Counted from the stretch's first letter, positions 42,858 through 53,375 are shown. The stretch is DNA of 64,000 nt from Clostridiales bacterium (GCA_022508505.1 JAFLVC010000005.1:62001-126000), one strand, 5' to 3'. A program made the numbers and translations. The notes: generated by a model from the sequence alone, not told the origin.

Positions 42858-45430
42858 AGTTCGATTTTTTCCTTTAAGTCGCACAGAATATCGAGCGCGG
42901 TGCGCGGCGTTATGTCGTCGACGTTGATCTCTTTTAGTATCGTTATCACTTCGTCATAGCGCGACACATTGTCAAACATCGACACCTGCCGCGTGTCGTT
43001 GGCCTTATGCGCTATGTCGGCGTTTAACAGCTTTGTGAGAAGCTGTTTGGCTCTGTCGATAACAGTTCGCGGAAGCCCCGCAAGCGCCGAAACTTCAATA
43101 CCGAAGCTTTTATTCGCACTTCCGCGCATGATTTTGCGCAAAAACTTGATGCCGCCGTCCTGCTCTTTCGCGGTGAACTTGTAGTTCTTTAACCCCGACA
43201 AAGTGCCCTCGAGCTCTGTCATCTCGTGATAGTGTGTGGAAAACAGAACTTTTGCTTTTAGGTTATTCGCAAGGTATTCCATAACCGACCAAGCAATGCT
43301 CAAGCCGTCGTATGTAGCCGTGCCACGACCTATCTCGTCGAGTAGAATTAAGCTGTTATCGGTTGCGTTTTCGAGTATTTGCGATACCTCGGTCATTTCC
43401 ACCATAAACGTACTGCGCCCCGTCGAAATATCGTCGCTAGCGCCGACGCGAGTAAACAACTTGTCTACAAGACCGATTTTCGCGCTTTTTGCAGGCACGA
43501 ACGAGCCCATATGCGCAAGTATAACGATGAGCGCAACTTGCCGCATATACAGACTTTTCCCCGCCATATTAGGGCCGGTAATGAGCATTATCTTTGATTC
43601 GCCGCTGTCAAGCGCAGTATTATTCGGCACAAATATTTCGTCGGACGGCAAGTTTTCCGCCACCGGATGGCGGCCTTCGGTAATGACAATCTCACCCGTA
43701 GTCGTTATTTCCGGCTTGCAATAACCGTTGCTTTTGGCGACGACGGCAAGCGCGACAAGACAGTCGAGCACACCGAGAGCCTTGCCTATCGCGTTAAATT
43801 CGCGGCAATGCACTCGCAGCGTTTCGAGCAGCGCGAGATAAAGCTCGCGTTCCTTTCTTTCGGCAAGCTCTGCGGCGTTAAGTACTCTGTATTCAAGGTC
43901 CTTGAGCTCATCAGTTATATAACGCTCGGCGTTTGCGACCGTTTGACGGCGTTGATAATTTTGCGGAACAGCGGAGTCAAACTGCCTCGGCACCTCGATA
44001 TAATATCCAAACAGTCGGTTGTATGAAATGCGAAGATTTTTAATCCCCGTTTTTTCGCGTTCTTCGCTTTCCATTTTAGCAATGATGCCGCGCGAATTGT
44101 TGACGAGATTGCGATATTCGTCAAGCTTTTCGTCGTAGTCGGAAGCAATAATATACTTTTCTTGTTCTTTGTCGCCCGAAATGTTATTAGCTATCGCCCT
44201 GTCTATTAAATCTGCGATTTCCGTAAGATCGACTAGCTCGCCGGCTATCGCGCCGAGTACGCGCGAAGAAAGCGTAGACAGCGCCGATTTGATTTCGGGA
44301 ACGACGGCAAGCGAGATTCCGAGCGCAGTTACGTCCTTTGTTTTAATCTCGCCGAGCGCAAGCGCCGACGATATGCGTATGACGTCTTTAACTTTGGCAA
44401 GCGTCGTGCGCAGTCTTTCGCGCGTAACTGTGTCGGCATACAGCGCGTCGACCGCGTTTAGTCTGTCGTCTATTTCGGACTTGACGTAAAGCGGTCTGAG
44501 CAGCCACTGCTGCATCAACCGTCCGCCCATAGGCGTACATGTCTTGTTGATGATGTCAATGAGCGCAGTACCGCGCTTTCTGCTCTGCGAATCGACAAGC
44601 TCGAGCGTCTTTGCGGTGTTGGCGTCGATATCCATATACCTTTCGGACTCGTAGTTCTCCGAAACCCCGACGTTTACGTCCGAGCGGAACTGCATCGCCC
44701 GAACATACTCGATAAGCGCGCCCTCGGCGCAAACGCACGCGGGAGTTTTGAGCAGTGTTTTTAATGATGCGGGATCGACGACCGAGCCCACCGTCGCCTT
44801 TGCATTTTCGAACTCAAATTTATCGTCGTCGTACTGCGACATTTCGCAAATAGATCCGAACTTGACGGCAGACAGTTCGACGCTTTCTTCAAGCATTTTC
44901 GAATTGCAGATAATCTCCGCGGGCTTAACCCTCAATAGCAAGTCGTTCAGCTTGACCTTTATGGGATACGGAATATATCTATTAAACGTTTCGGAAGTCG
45001 TGATATCCGCCCAAACCGCGCCGACGCCATCTTTGTCGAGATAGAGCGACATTATGTAATTGTTTTTGTCGTCCGAAAGCGATTCGCTGTCCGTAATGGT
45101 GCCGCTCGTAATAATGCGCGTAACGCCGCGGTCGACCATTCCCTTGGTCTCTTTAGGGTCTTGAAGCTGGTCGCACACCGCAACCTTGTACCCCTTTTTA
45201 ATCAGCTTCGAGATATATGTTTGCACTGCGTGGTGCGGGACGCCGCACATGGGCGCGCGCTCCTCGAGCCCGCAATTTCTTCCGGTCAGCGTCAAGTCGA
45301 GTTCTTGCGACGCGGTGATCGCGTCCTCAAAAAACATCTCGTAAAAATCACCCAAGCGGAACATGAGTATCGCGTTGGGATACTGCAGTTTTATCTTTTT
45401 GTATTGCACCATCATCGGGGAAAGCGCCAT
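42854..45430 (-). CDS. mutS: DNA mismatch repair protein MutS
   Basis: An 858-residue MutS. The mismatch-reading FxE motif is in LMFRLGDFYEMFFEDA; connector, lever and clamp domains follow; the ATPase has Walker A MLITGPNMAGKSLYMRQ, the segment GASDDISTGRSTFMVEM and Walker B SLILLDEIGRGTATYDG, then STHYHEMTEL. The ATG overlaps the miaB stop (TAATG) and the stop overlaps mutL, so miaB, mutS and mutL are translationally coupled. Confidence 0.98.
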   Translation of the reverse strand: MALSPMMVQYKKIKLQYPNAILMFRLGDFYEMFFEDAITASQELDLTLTGRNCGLEERAPMCGVPHHAVQTYISKLIKKGYKVAVCDQLQDPKETKGMVDRGVTRIITSGTITDSESLSDDKNNYIMSLYLDKDGVGAVWADITTSETFNRYIPYPIKVKLNDLLLRVKPAEIICNSKMLEESVELSAVKFGSICEMSQYDDDKFEFENAKATVGSVVDPASLKTLLKTPACVCAEGALIEYVRAMQFRSDVNVGVSENYESERYMDIDANTAKTLELVDSQSRKRGTALIDIINKTCTPMGGRLMQQWLLRPLYVKSEIDDRLNAVDALYADTVTRERLRTTLAKVKDVIRISSALALGEIKTKDVTALGISLAVVPEIKSALSTLSSRVLGAIAGELVDLTEIADLIDRAIANNISGDKEQEKYIIASDYDEKLDEYRNLVNNSRGIIAKMESEEREKTGIKNLRISYNRLFGYYIEVPRQFDSAVPQNYQRRQTVANAERYITDELKDLEYRVLNAAELAERKERELYLALLETLRVHCREFNAIGKALGVLDCLVALAVVAKSNGYCKPEITTTGEIVITEGRHPVAENLPSDEIFVPNNTALDSGESKIMLITGPNMAGKSLYMRQVALIVILAHMGSFVPAKSAKIGLVDKLFTRVGASDDISTGRSTFMVEMTEVSQILENATDNSLILLDEIGRGTATYDGLSIAWSVMEYLANNLKAKVLFSTHYHEMTELEGTLSGLKNYKFTAKEQDGGIKFLRKIMRGSANKSFGIEVSALAGLPRTVIDRAKQLLTKLLNADIAHKANDTRQVSMFDNVSRYDEVITILKEINVDDITPRTALDILCDLKEKIEL

Positions 45431-46719
45431 TATTCAGCCACCTCGCCTTTTAGATTGGCATTCTTTGCCGAAACAACCTTGACATTTACAAAATCACCGA
45501 TATTAGCCGTATCACTTTCAAAAGATATCGCCGCGTCGTTTTGCGCTTTTCCAAAGCATGTATTTCCCTTCTTTTCGGCGACAAGCACTTCAAAGTTTTT
45601 ACCGATATAGCCGTTTGCTATCGACTTAGATATTTCGAATTGCGCCTTTATAAGACTGTCGATTCGCGCCTGCTTGGTCTTATAATCGAGCTGAGGCATA
45701 TCGGCGGCGGGCGTCCCGCTTCGCCTCGAATATATGAACATGAAAAGATTGTTATACTCGACTTGCTGCACGAGATCGAGCGTTTGAGCAAAATCATCTT
45801 CCGTCTCCGTCGGAAACCCGACCATGACGTCCGAGCTCAACCCGATATCGGGAACGACGCTTCGAACGGCCGCAATCTTATCGAGATATTCGCCGCGCGT
45901 GTAATGCCTGTTCATCGCGGCGAGAATCCTGTCGCTCCCCGCCTGAACGGGCAAGTGCAAGTTATGACTCAAAACCTTTGACTGTGCAATCCTCTCCGCA
46001 AGCGCCGGCGAAAAATCTTTGGGGTGCGAGGTCATGAACTTCAGTCTGTATTTTTTGTCGAGCTCCAGCATTTTCAAAAGCCCCACGAAATCGACGTCAC
46101 CGTACCGATACGAATTGACGTTTTGACCGAGCAGCGTTATCTGTCTGTGTCCGGAAGCTATCAGCCGCTCGACGTCGGATACTATGTCGTCAACAGGTCT
46201 GCAACGCTCTCGACCGCGAACGTACGGCACTATGCAATACGTACAGAAGTTGTTGCAGCCGTACATAATATTGACCCAAGCATTAACGTTTTGCGCCCTT
46301 ACGGCTGGCGTATCGGAAACCTCGCGCTCTTTGTCCCATACATCGATTATTCGAGTTCCCGTGCCGAGGAATGTATCGACGTATTCTCCGAGAAGGTGCT
46401 GATTAAAGGTTCCTATAATTATATCGACAAACGCGCAACGCTTGGCAAGCTTTTCCGCCGCGCCCGGCTGCTGCGTCATACAACCGCATACGACAAGCAC
46501 TGCGCCCGACTTTTTGATGCTTTTAATTCTGCCGAGATGACCTAAAACCTTGGTTTCAGCCGTTTCGCGCACGCAACACGTATTCATAACTATTATATCG
46601 GCGTCTTTGACGTCGTCACACGCGACAAAACCGCAGGTTTCCAAAATACCCGCCAACTTTTCGGACTCGTGGACATTCATCTGACAGCCGTATGTATGAA
46701 TGTGGTAGCAACCTTTCAT
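45430..46719 (-). CDS. miaB: tRNA-2-methylthio-N6-dimethylallyladenosine synthase
   Basis: A 429-residue radical-SAM methylthiotransferase that completes ms2i6A37. It has the N-terminal domain TYGCQMNVHESEKLAGIL, MNTCCVRETAETKVLG and CGCMTQQPG, the cluster motif CNNFCTYCIVPYVRGRE, and a C-terminal TRAM domain. First gene of the miaB-mutS-mutL-miaA operon. There is no ribosome binding site, and the -10 hexamer lies only seven bases before the ATG, which suggests a leaderless or nearly leaderless mRNA. Confidence 0.97.
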   Translation of the reverse strand: MKGCYHIHTYGCQMNVHESEKLAGILETCGFVACDDVKDADIIVMNTCCVRETAETKVLGHLGRIKSIKKSGAVLVVCGCMTQQPGAAEKLAKRCAFVDIIIGTFNQHLLGEYVDTFLGTGTRIIDVWDKEREVSDTPAVRAQNVNAWVNIMYGCNNFCTYCIVPYVRGRERCRPVDDIVSDVERLIASGHRQITLLGQNVNSYRYGDVDFVGLLKMLELDKKYRLKFMTSHPKDFSPALAERIAQSKVLSHNLHLPVQAGSDRILAAMNRHYTRGEYLDKIAAVRSVVPDIGLSSDVMVGFPTETEDDFAQTLDLVQQVEYNNLFMFIYSRRSGTPAADMPQLDYKTKQARIDSLIKAQFEISKSIANGYIGKNFEVLVAEKKGNTCFGKAQNDAAISFESDTANIGDFVNVKVVSAKNANLKGEVAE

Positions 46720-46726
46720 CTGTTTA

Positions 46727-46755
46727 ATTATACACTTTTTTATATCGATTGTACA
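46727..46755 (-). promoter_or_regulatory. Probable promoter of the miaB operon
   Basis: On the minus strand TGTACA (46755-46750, four of six to TTGACA) and a perfect TATAAT (46732-46727) are separated by 17 bases. The predicted transcription start falls at or within a base or two of the miaB ATG. Confidence 0.65.
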
Positions 46756-46761
46756 GCGAAT

Positions 46762-48138
46762 TTACGCTTTTTTATCGCTTGTGCACATTTGAGAAAAGAA
46801 TTCGAGTTTTGCGTCGAGCTTTTCGTCAAACCTCTCCGCATACAGCTTTACGTCGCGAATGTTTGCAAAGCGGGAAATAATTCCGTCCCCTACGAATTTG
46901 GATATTGCGCCGGCGCCGCAAGCCATTACGCCCACTGTTTCTTCCATGGTCGTTATGTTGTTGATACACTCTTTGCCGGGCAACGAAAAACCGACGTTTT
47001 CGAGATTACAAGACTGCCGCTTTTGCCTATACAGATAATACGGAACATACCCGTCGCTGTGAGCAAAAGCGTAGTCCGTCATGGCGGCGGTGCGTTCGTT
47101 TTCGCCTTTTTCATAGCGTATCTCGCTTCCGTTCTTTTTGGCGAGCGAATGAACGGTCAGGTTATGCGGACTCAGTGCTTTTACGCCGTCGAAGCTTTTT
47201 GCAAAATCCTCTTCGCTCTCACCGTCGAGACCTGCGATAAGATCGCAGTTGATATCGAATCCGTACTTTGATACAGTGTTGTATGCGTCGAAAAACTGCG
47301 CAGAATTGTGGTGTCTGCCGATTCGCCGCAATGTTTCGTCATTCAAAGTCTGCGGGTTGATACACACCCGCGTGACGTTGTGCTCGCGCATAACTTGCGC
47401 CTTGCCGTCTGTTATCGAATCGGGTCGTCCCGCCTCGCAGGTGTATTCGCAATCGCAGTCGCCTATTGCATCCAGCACCTCACACAGTTTGTTCTCGTCA
47501 AGTGCGGTAGGCGTTCCCCCGCCTATATATACCGAAAGAATCCTCATGTTTTTTTCACGCAAAAACACAAGCGTTCTATCAATCTCTTTGCATAACAGTG
47601 AAACGTACTGTTCACTATTTTCTTTGCGCTTATCGAGAGGAACGGATACGAACGAACAATAATTGCACCGAGTCGGACAAAATGGGATATGAATATAAAG
47701 ATTTATGTAGTCGCGCGGAAACAATACTTTTCCGTGTTGCGCATCGACTATTTTCCGCAGTATTGTTGCACGCTCTCCGCTTACGCGGTATACATCTTGC
47801 ATTAACCGCGTTGCTTCCGCTTCGCTATTTCCGCCCTTTAACGCCTCGTAAAACAGCTTTGTAGGCCGAACGCCTGTAAGAGCGCCCCAAGGCGACTTCT
47901 CGCCCGTGTGCGCCGACAAGGCGTCGTACAGCGCAATTTTAGATAGCCGCGCCGCCCGTCGCTCTGTCGGCAACAGCTGCGCGATGTCCGAATAGTCAAA
48001 ACGAAAAACCATATCAAACGCCTCGACTGTGAACATATTGTTGTCACGCAAAATATACGCCGGCGGTATGTCGTCGCCGAAAAACAGCCGCGCCACGTCG
48101 CGAAGCTCTGTATCGTCCTTTATATCAAGCCTTGGCAT
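46762..48138 (-). CDS. hemZ: HemZ-type coproporphyrinogen dehydrogenase-like radical-SAM protein
   Basis: A 458-residue radical-SAM protein of the HemN/HemZ family. The N-terminal domain ends with TGVRPTKLFYEAL, a HemZ trait; the cluster motif is YIHIPFCPTRCNYCSFVS, followed by YIGGGTPTAL and DLIAGLDGESEEDF. No other haem gene is seen here, so the true substrate in this organism is open. The ATG at 48138 overlaps the MBL hydrolase gene by 14 bases; there is no clear ribosome binding site. The order recJ-relA-hydrolase-hemZ is common in Clostridia, usually followed by hisS, which is absent here. Confidence 0.88.
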   Translation of the reverse strand: MPRLDIKDDTELRDVARLFFGDDIPPAYILRDNNMFTVEAFDMVFRFDYSDIAQLLPTERRAARLSKIALYDALSAHTGEKSPWGALTGVRPTKLFYEALKGGNSEAEATRLMQDVYRVSGERATILRKIVDAQHGKVLFPRDYINLYIHIPFCPTRCNYCSFVSVPLDKRKENSEQYVSLLCKEIDRTLVFLREKNMRILSVYIGGGTPTALDENKLCEVLDAIGDCDCEYTCEAGRPDSITDGKAQVMREHNVTRVCINPQTLNDETLRRIGRHHNSAQFFDAYNTVSKYGFDINCDLIAGLDGESEEDFAKSFDGVKALSPHNLTVHSLAKKNGSEIRYEKGENERTAAMTDYAFAHSDGYVPYYLYRQKRQSCNLENVGFSLPGKECINNITTMEETVGVMACGAGAISKFVGDGIISRFANIRDVKLYAERFDEKLDAKLEFFSQMCTSDKKA

Positions 48139-48742
48139 ACGGATTATATTTGCGCTCGAAATCAAGCGTTGTCGCTTTGTCGTGTCCGGGATAGACGTCG
48201 TAGTTTCCGTCGAGCGCAAAAAGTTTTTTAATCGAGCTCATCATTTCCGAATGAGATGACTGCGGAAAATCGGTTCTTCCTATGCAAAGTCTGAACAGAG
48301 TATCGCCGCTGAATATGCTCGTACCGTCCATAATATAACACACGCCGCCCGGGGTGTGTCCGGGTGTAGCAAGCACCTTAAACTCATGCCCAAGCAAAGT
48401 AAATACATCGCCGTCATTTACTTCGACATCTGCATCAAAAGACTCGACGGGCTCGTCGCCAAATCCGAGTCTTATGTAAAAATCGGCGTCTTTGAGTAAT
48501 TTGTAATCGACGCTCGAAACGTAGACCTTTGCACCCATTTTTTGAAGCGCCGATACTCCGCCGACGTGATCGAAATGGGTGTGCGTTATTATAACGTATT
48601 TAGGTACGGCGTTTATTTCTTTTAGCGCAATGTCGATTTTACCGACATCACAGCCAGGATCTACAACAATCGCTTCACCGTTATTTTCGATAATGTAAGT
48701 ATTGGTCCGGTTAATACCTGTTTTAATACATGTAAATTTCAT
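48125..48742 (-). CDS. MBL-fold metallo-hydrolase (glyoxalase II-like)
   Basis: A 205-residue metallo-beta-lactamase-fold hydrolase. Metal motifs: ITHTHFDHVGG, ATPGHTPGG, FSGDTLF and YPGHDKATT. It resembles YqgX-type glyoxalase II-like proteins; substrate unknown. The ATG at 48742 is chosen over an in-frame TTG two codons earlier; only a weak GAG precedes it, so translation probably depends on the relA stop eight bases upstream. Confidence 0.93.
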   Translation of the reverse strand: MKFTCIKTGINRTNTYIIENNGEAIVVDPGCDVGKIDIALKEINAVPKYVIITHTHFDHVGGVSALQKMGAKVYVSSVDYKLLKDADFYIRLGFGDEPVESFDADVEVNDGDVFTLLGHEFKVLATPGHTPGGVCYIMDGTSIFSGDTLFRLCIGRTDFPQSSHSEMMSSIKKLFALDGNYDVYPGHDKATTLDFERKYNPYAKA

Positions 48743-48749
48743 ATACAAC

Positions 48750-50927
48750 TCAATTCATAGTGCGGTACACTTTGTCGACATTGCGGATGGAGCGAATCTT
48801 ATTCATCACCAAATCGAGCTGTGTGGGACTGTTTACGCGCAGAGAAATGGATATAATCGCCTTACTGTCCTTATCTAAAACGCGCGCAGTCAGCGACTCG
48901 ATTGACATCTTCATGTCGGAAACGGTTTTTGTCACGCGTGCGAGAACGCCGCCAGAATCCTTACATTCTATAGTGAGTGCAACTACAAACGGCGCCGCAC
49001 TTTCCTTGTTCCAATGTGCTTCTATGAGCCTGAAACTTTCGGTATTCTTGATATTAGGACAACTGTCGCGGTGAATGGTTACGCCTCGACCGCGCGAAAT
49101 AAAGCCTATAATCGCGTCACCCGGCACTGGAGAACAGCACTTGGCTATTCTCACCAAAAGATCGCTGTGCCCCTTTACGACGACGCCCTGCCCCTCGCTC
49201 TTTGTCGCGTGAGTAAAGGTTTGCGGCTCGGGCGGCTCGGGATTTTCGCGTTTATAAAAGTCGATGAGCTTTAACAGTATCTGATTGGGAGTGTACGCGC
49301 CGTACCCGATCGACGCGAACATGTCGTTAATCGACGAAAAGGAGTAGCGTTGCATAATCACGTCAAGCCACTTCTGCACCATGAGCGTAGACAGTGCAAA
49401 GCCTCTTGCTTTCGCCTCGCGCTCGAGCAATTCCTTGCCGTGCTTTATGTTCTCTTCCTTCATTTCGTGCTTAAAGAAAGCGCGAATCTTGGTCTTTGCC
49501 GACGACGTTTTGACAAACCTCAGCCAATCGCGGCTGGGACCCTTAGAAGTCGGCGACGTTATTATATCGACGTAATCGCCTGTTTTCAGCTTAGCTTCGA
49601 GCGGGACAATCTTGTTATTGACTTTAGCTCCTACGCACCTATTGCCCACTTCGGAATGAACGCTGTAAGCAAAATCGACGGGCGTAGCGCCTTCGGGAAG
49701 CGCTATGACGTCTCCGCGCGGCGTAAAAACAAACACCTGCCCGCTGTAAAGATCGAGTTTAAGCGCCTCGTAAAACTCCTGCGGATCGGCGGTTTGCTCT
49801 TTTTCTGTTTCCATAACGCCGCGCAACCATTGCAGCTTTTCGTCGAGGTCGGAATCGATATTGCGGTTTTCCTTGTATTTCCAATGCGCAGCTATGCCGT
49901 ACTCTGCAATTTTGTGCATCTCAAACGTGCGAATCTGTATTTCGAACGGCATGCCGAAAGTCGTCATGACGGTAGTGTGCAGCGACTGATAGTTGTTGGG
50001 CTTGGGAACTGCAATGTAATCCTTAAATCGACCCGGAATTGGCTTCCACATGGTGTGAATGACGCCCAAAACGGCATAACAATCCCTTATTGACTCTACA
50101 ATGACGCGAACTGCCGTAAGATCGTATATCTGCTCAAAGGTCTTGTGCTGATTGACCATCTTTTTGTATATGCTGTAAAAATGTTTTGGCCTGCCGCTCA
50201 CTTGACCGTTGATATTGAGTTCTTTGAGCGTGTTTCGCAGAGTGTCGCAAATATGCGCGACGAGGTCCTGACGCTCCGCACGCTTTAGTGAAATTTCTTT
50301 TACAAGCTCTTCGTACGCTTCGGGATGAAGTGTTTTCAAGCACAAATCGTCAAGCTCGCACTTGTAAAACGAAAGACCGAGCCGCGATGCAAGCGGCGCG
50401 TATATATCGAGCGTTTCGGTAGCCATCGCCACTTGACGTTCGTTTGACAGAGCGCCTATAGTGCGCATGTTGTGAACTCTGTCGGCAAGCTTGATTAAAA
50501 TAACGCGAATGTCCTTTGCCATAGCAAAAAACATGCGTCTGAAATTTTCTGCCTGCTCCTCTTCCTTAGACTTGAAGATCATCTTATCAAGCTTTGTTAC
50601 CGAGTTAACGAGCATGCAAATTTCCGATCCGAAAAGCGACTCGATTTCCTCTGAAGTCGCGCTGGTATCTTCAATGCAATCGTGAAGCAGCGCCGCGGCG
50701 ATTGTCGCACTGTCCAACCCGATATCAAGCAATAAATTGGCAACGGCTATAGGGTGCGCTATGTAAGGCTCGCCAGACATGCGGTACTGCCCGTCATGCT
50801 TGTCGACCGAATACTTAAGAGCAGCGTCAAGCATTTGCACTTGCGGCTCGCTGTACATTAGCGAGTATCTGGAACGCAAATGCTCAGACTCGCTTTCAAC
50901 AATTTTCAGAGCTTCTTCCTTTGTCAT
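48750..50927 (-). CDS. relA: (p)ppGpp synthetase/hydrolase (Rel)
   Basis: A 725-residue long Rel enzyme of the stringent response. In order: an HD hydrolase domain (HPIAVANLLLDIGLD, ALLHDCIEDT), a synthetase domain (GRFKDYIAVPKPNNYQSLHT), then TGS, helical, zinc-finger-like (RIAKCCSPVPGDAIIGF) and ACT domains. The RFKD motif is that of bifunctional enzymes. The ATG at 50927 overlaps the recJ stop as ATGA; a GTG three codons upstream is possible. No apt gene lies between recJ and relA, unlike many relatives. Confidence 0.97.
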   Translation of the reverse strand: MTKEEALKIVESESEHLRSRYSLMYSEPQVQMLDAALKYSVDKHDGQYRMSGEPYIAHPIAVANLLLDIGLDSATIAAALLHDCIEDTSATSEEIESLFGSEICMLVNSVTKLDKMIFKSKEEEQAENFRRMFFAMAKDIRVILIKLADRVHNMRTIGALSNERQVAMATETLDIYAPLASRLGLSFYKCELDDLCLKTLHPEAYEELVKEISLKRAERQDLVAHICDTLRNTLKELNINGQVSGRPKHFYSIYKKMVNQHKTFEQIYDLTAVRVIVESIRDCYAVLGVIHTMWKPIPGRFKDYIAVPKPNNYQSLHTTVMTTFGMPFEIQIRTFEMHKIAEYGIAAHWKYKENRNIDSDLDEKLQWLRGVMETEKEQTADPQEFYEALKLDLYSGQVFVFTPRGDVIALPEGATPVDFAYSVHSEVGNRCVGAKVNNKIVPLEAKLKTGDYVDIITSPTSKGPSRDWLRFVKTSSAKTKIRAFFKHEMKEENIKHGKELLEREAKARGFALSTLMVQKWLDVIMQRYSFSSINDMFASIGYGAYTPNQILLKLIDFYKRENPEPPEPQTFTHATKSEGQGVVVKGHSDLLVRIAKCCSPVPGDAIIGFISRGRGVTIHRDSCPNIKNTESFRLIEAHWNKESAAPFVVALTIECKDSGGVLARVTKTVSDMKMSIESLTARVLDKDSKAIISISLRVNSPTQLDLVMNKIRSIRNVDKVYRTMN

Positions 50928-53263
50928 TGTTGCCACGCTTCTATAGTTCTGTAAATCGAAGAATTTTCAAGAGGATTGCTGACATTGTTTATCTTGACGC
51001 CCGCGTCTGCGCGGAACATAACGAGACCGAGTTGTGTAAAGACCGAAAGACATGCGACAAACTGCGGAAGCTCAAGCGTTTTGTTCTTAGCGTGAAGCGC
51101 CTTAAAGTACGCATAAACGTTTGGAGCTTTTATACTGCCGCCCATCTTGATTGCATTGAAATACGTTCCAAACACCGCCCTGTCCGCTTTTACGCAAGAA
51201 AACAGCGACTTGCGGTTGTCTACAGTCGGTATATAAACTTTAGCCTTTGTGCGCCTGTTCAAAAAGCCGATGACGTTTTGGGACGGCGGAAAGTCTAAAA
51301 ATATTATCTTATTATAATTTTCAATCATGAGAGATTTAAACTCAGGCGAAACCATTACGCGCGTATATACGTTGGCGGCGGTTTCTGCAAATATCTCATG
51401 CATTATGACGTTTTTGTGATTTCCGGCGGCAAACTTATCGTAAGTAGCCTTGCAACCGGCTATCAGCAGAATGCCGAACTTGTTATCGATGAGCGAATCG
51501 AGCTCCGACTCGTCATATTCGATGCAGTCCGGATTTTCGGACGGCGCATAATTGAGCAAGCGGAGATATCCCGCTTTTGCGAGCGCGTCGTTAAATGACA
51601 GCCTGTTTACCGCACATCCTCGGACATACAGGCGCGGAGAGTAATCGCTGTCGACGAGCTCATATATCATTTCGCGCTCTGCTTCACCGTTGTAATAAGT
51701 GTTGAGCGCATAGGAATTGTACGCAAAAAACTGCAAACCGCCCGGAGAACGCAAAATGGTGTGATTGATGTTCGTCTTTAGCGGCGTCGCCGTCATGGAC
51801 GCCGTTTTTGTCATGAACAGCGGCTTGGGATTGCCGTTATTGCCGGTCGGCTCAAGCAAGTCAAGCGACAGTGCAAATTCTTTTGTAACGTCTTTTTCTT
51901 CAAGCTCCATGTCGTACGTCAAAGACGGTATAAACATGTCCTCGTCGATTTCGGCAAGCTGCTTGTAAACGCGAGCTTTAAATGCTTCGACATTTTCGGG
52001 AAGAATGGTAAAGCCCGCAGCTTGATTATGTCCGCCGAATTCTTTTAGAATGTCGGAATTTTGGCTCAAAATCTTATAGATGTTTATTCCTTCTATGCTT
52101 CGGCATGTGCCTTTATAATCGTCGTTATTTTTGACAAGGACAAAGGTCGGGCGCTTGAAATCGCCCACAAGCCGCGCGGCGAGAATTCCGGTTATTCCCT
52201 TTTCCCACTTTTCGCTCGTTATTATTATTGCGCGTTTATTGACGAGGTCCTCGGATTTAAGCATCGATATAGCCTCGTTGTAAAGCTCGTCGCAAAGCGT
52301 TTTGCGCTTAATATTGTCGCTGTTTATCTCGTCGAGCATTTTCGAAACGACGGCTTGATCGTCGGACGTAAACAGCTCGAACGCCCTGTATGCGCTTCCC
52401 ATTCTTCCCGCGGCATTGATGCGCGGCGCTATCTTAAACGCAATATCAGAAGCCGTAACGGTTTTTAAGTTGAGGTCGTTGATAATAGCGAGAACGCCGA
52501 AATTGCTGCTGTCTTTCATTTGCCTAAGACCGAGCTGGACAATCAACCTGTTTTCGTCGGTAAGGCTTACTAGGTCGGCAATAGTAGCTATCGCCGCCAA
52601 ATCATAATACTGCCGAGACTGCTCAACGCCGCCGAGCGCCTGTACGATTTTGAGCGCGACGCCTGCGCCGCACAAATCCTTAAACGGATAGGCACAGTTC
52701 TTTTGATGCGGGTTTACTATAACGCAATCGGGCAGGTTTTCCCCCGCCTCATGATGGTCGGTAACTATTATGTCGACACCGAGGTCGTTTGCAAGCTCGA
52801 CCTCTTCAATGGCCGAAATGCCGCAGTCGCACGTAAGGATTAAATCGGGCTTGATGTTATCGATAATTCTTTCTATACTGTCGACGTTAAGACCGTAACC
52901 CTCGCCAACACGATCGGGTATATGCGTGTGAATATCAAGCCCGCGCGACGATAGGTACAGCGCGAGAATGGCGGAAGCACAAATTCCGTCCGCATCGTAA
53001 TCGCCGTACACTACGACCGATTCTCTGTTTTCTATTGCTTGCTCCAGCCGCTCGCAGCACTCTTTCATGCCGAGCATGGACATGGGGGGATAAAAGTTCT
53101 CTTCATCGGGTTCGAGGAACACCTTGATGGCATCGACGTTGTCGTAGCCGCGCATAATCAACAATTCGACAAGTCGCTTGTTTAAACATAGCTTCTCGCT
53201 GATTGCTTCGACGGTTTTGGGATCGGGCGTGATATCGTTGATTTTTTGCGTTTTTAAATTCAT
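50924..53263 (-). CDS. recJ: Single-stranded-DNA-specific exonuclease RecJ
   Basis: A 779-residue DHH-superfamily 5'-3' exonuclease for repair and recombination. Motifs: VVYGDYDADGICASAIL, LILTCDCGIS, IIVTDHHEAGE, and the DHHA1 region RSIEGINIYKILS with FGGHNQAAGF. The long C-terminal part is usual in Bacillota. It starts with ATG and lacks a clear ribosome binding site. relA overlaps its stop. Confidence 0.95.
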   Translation of the reverse strand: MNLKTQKINDITPDPKTVEAISEKLCLNKRLVELLIMRGYDNVDAIKVFLEPDEENFYPPMSMLGMKECCERLEQAIENRESVVVYGDYDADGICASAILALYLSSRGLDIHTHIPDRVGEGYGLNVDSIERIIDNIKPDLILTCDCGISAIEEVELANDLGVDIIVTDHHEAGENLPDCVIVNPHQKNCAYPFKDLCGAGVALKIVQALGGVEQSRQYYDLAAIATIADLVSLTDENRLIVQLGLRQMKDSSNFGVLAIINDLNLKTVTASDIAFKIAPRINAAGRMGSAYRAFELFTSDDQAVVSKMLDEINSDNIKRKTLCDELYNEAISMLKSEDLVNKRAIIITSEKWEKGITGILAARLVGDFKRPTFVLVKNNDDYKGTCRSIEGINIYKILSQNSDILKEFGGHNQAAGFTILPENVEAFKARVYKQLAEIDEDMFIPSLTYDMELEEKDVTKEFALSLDLLEPTGNNGNPKPLFMTKTASMTATPLKTNINHTILRSPGGLQFFAYNSYALNTYYNGEAEREMIYELVDSDYSPRLYVRGCAVNRLSFNDALAKAGYLRLLNYAPSENPDCIEYDESELDSLIDNKFGILLIAGCKATYDKFAAGNHKNVIMHEIFAETAANVYTRVMVSPEFKSLMIENYNKIIFLDFPPSQNVIGFLNRRTKAKVYIPTVDNRKSLFSCVKADRAVFGTYFNAIKMGGSIKAPNVYAYFKALHAKNKTLELPQFVACLSVFTQLGLVMFRADAGVKINNVSNPLENSSIYRTIEAWQQ

Positions 53264-53375
53264 GATGCTACTCTATAATATACTAATTTCTATTGATATA
53301 CTTACTTGTGATATATTCTGTAATCGTAAAAAATTATGATTTCTTATAGTTTATACGTGCCGAATGATTTTATTG

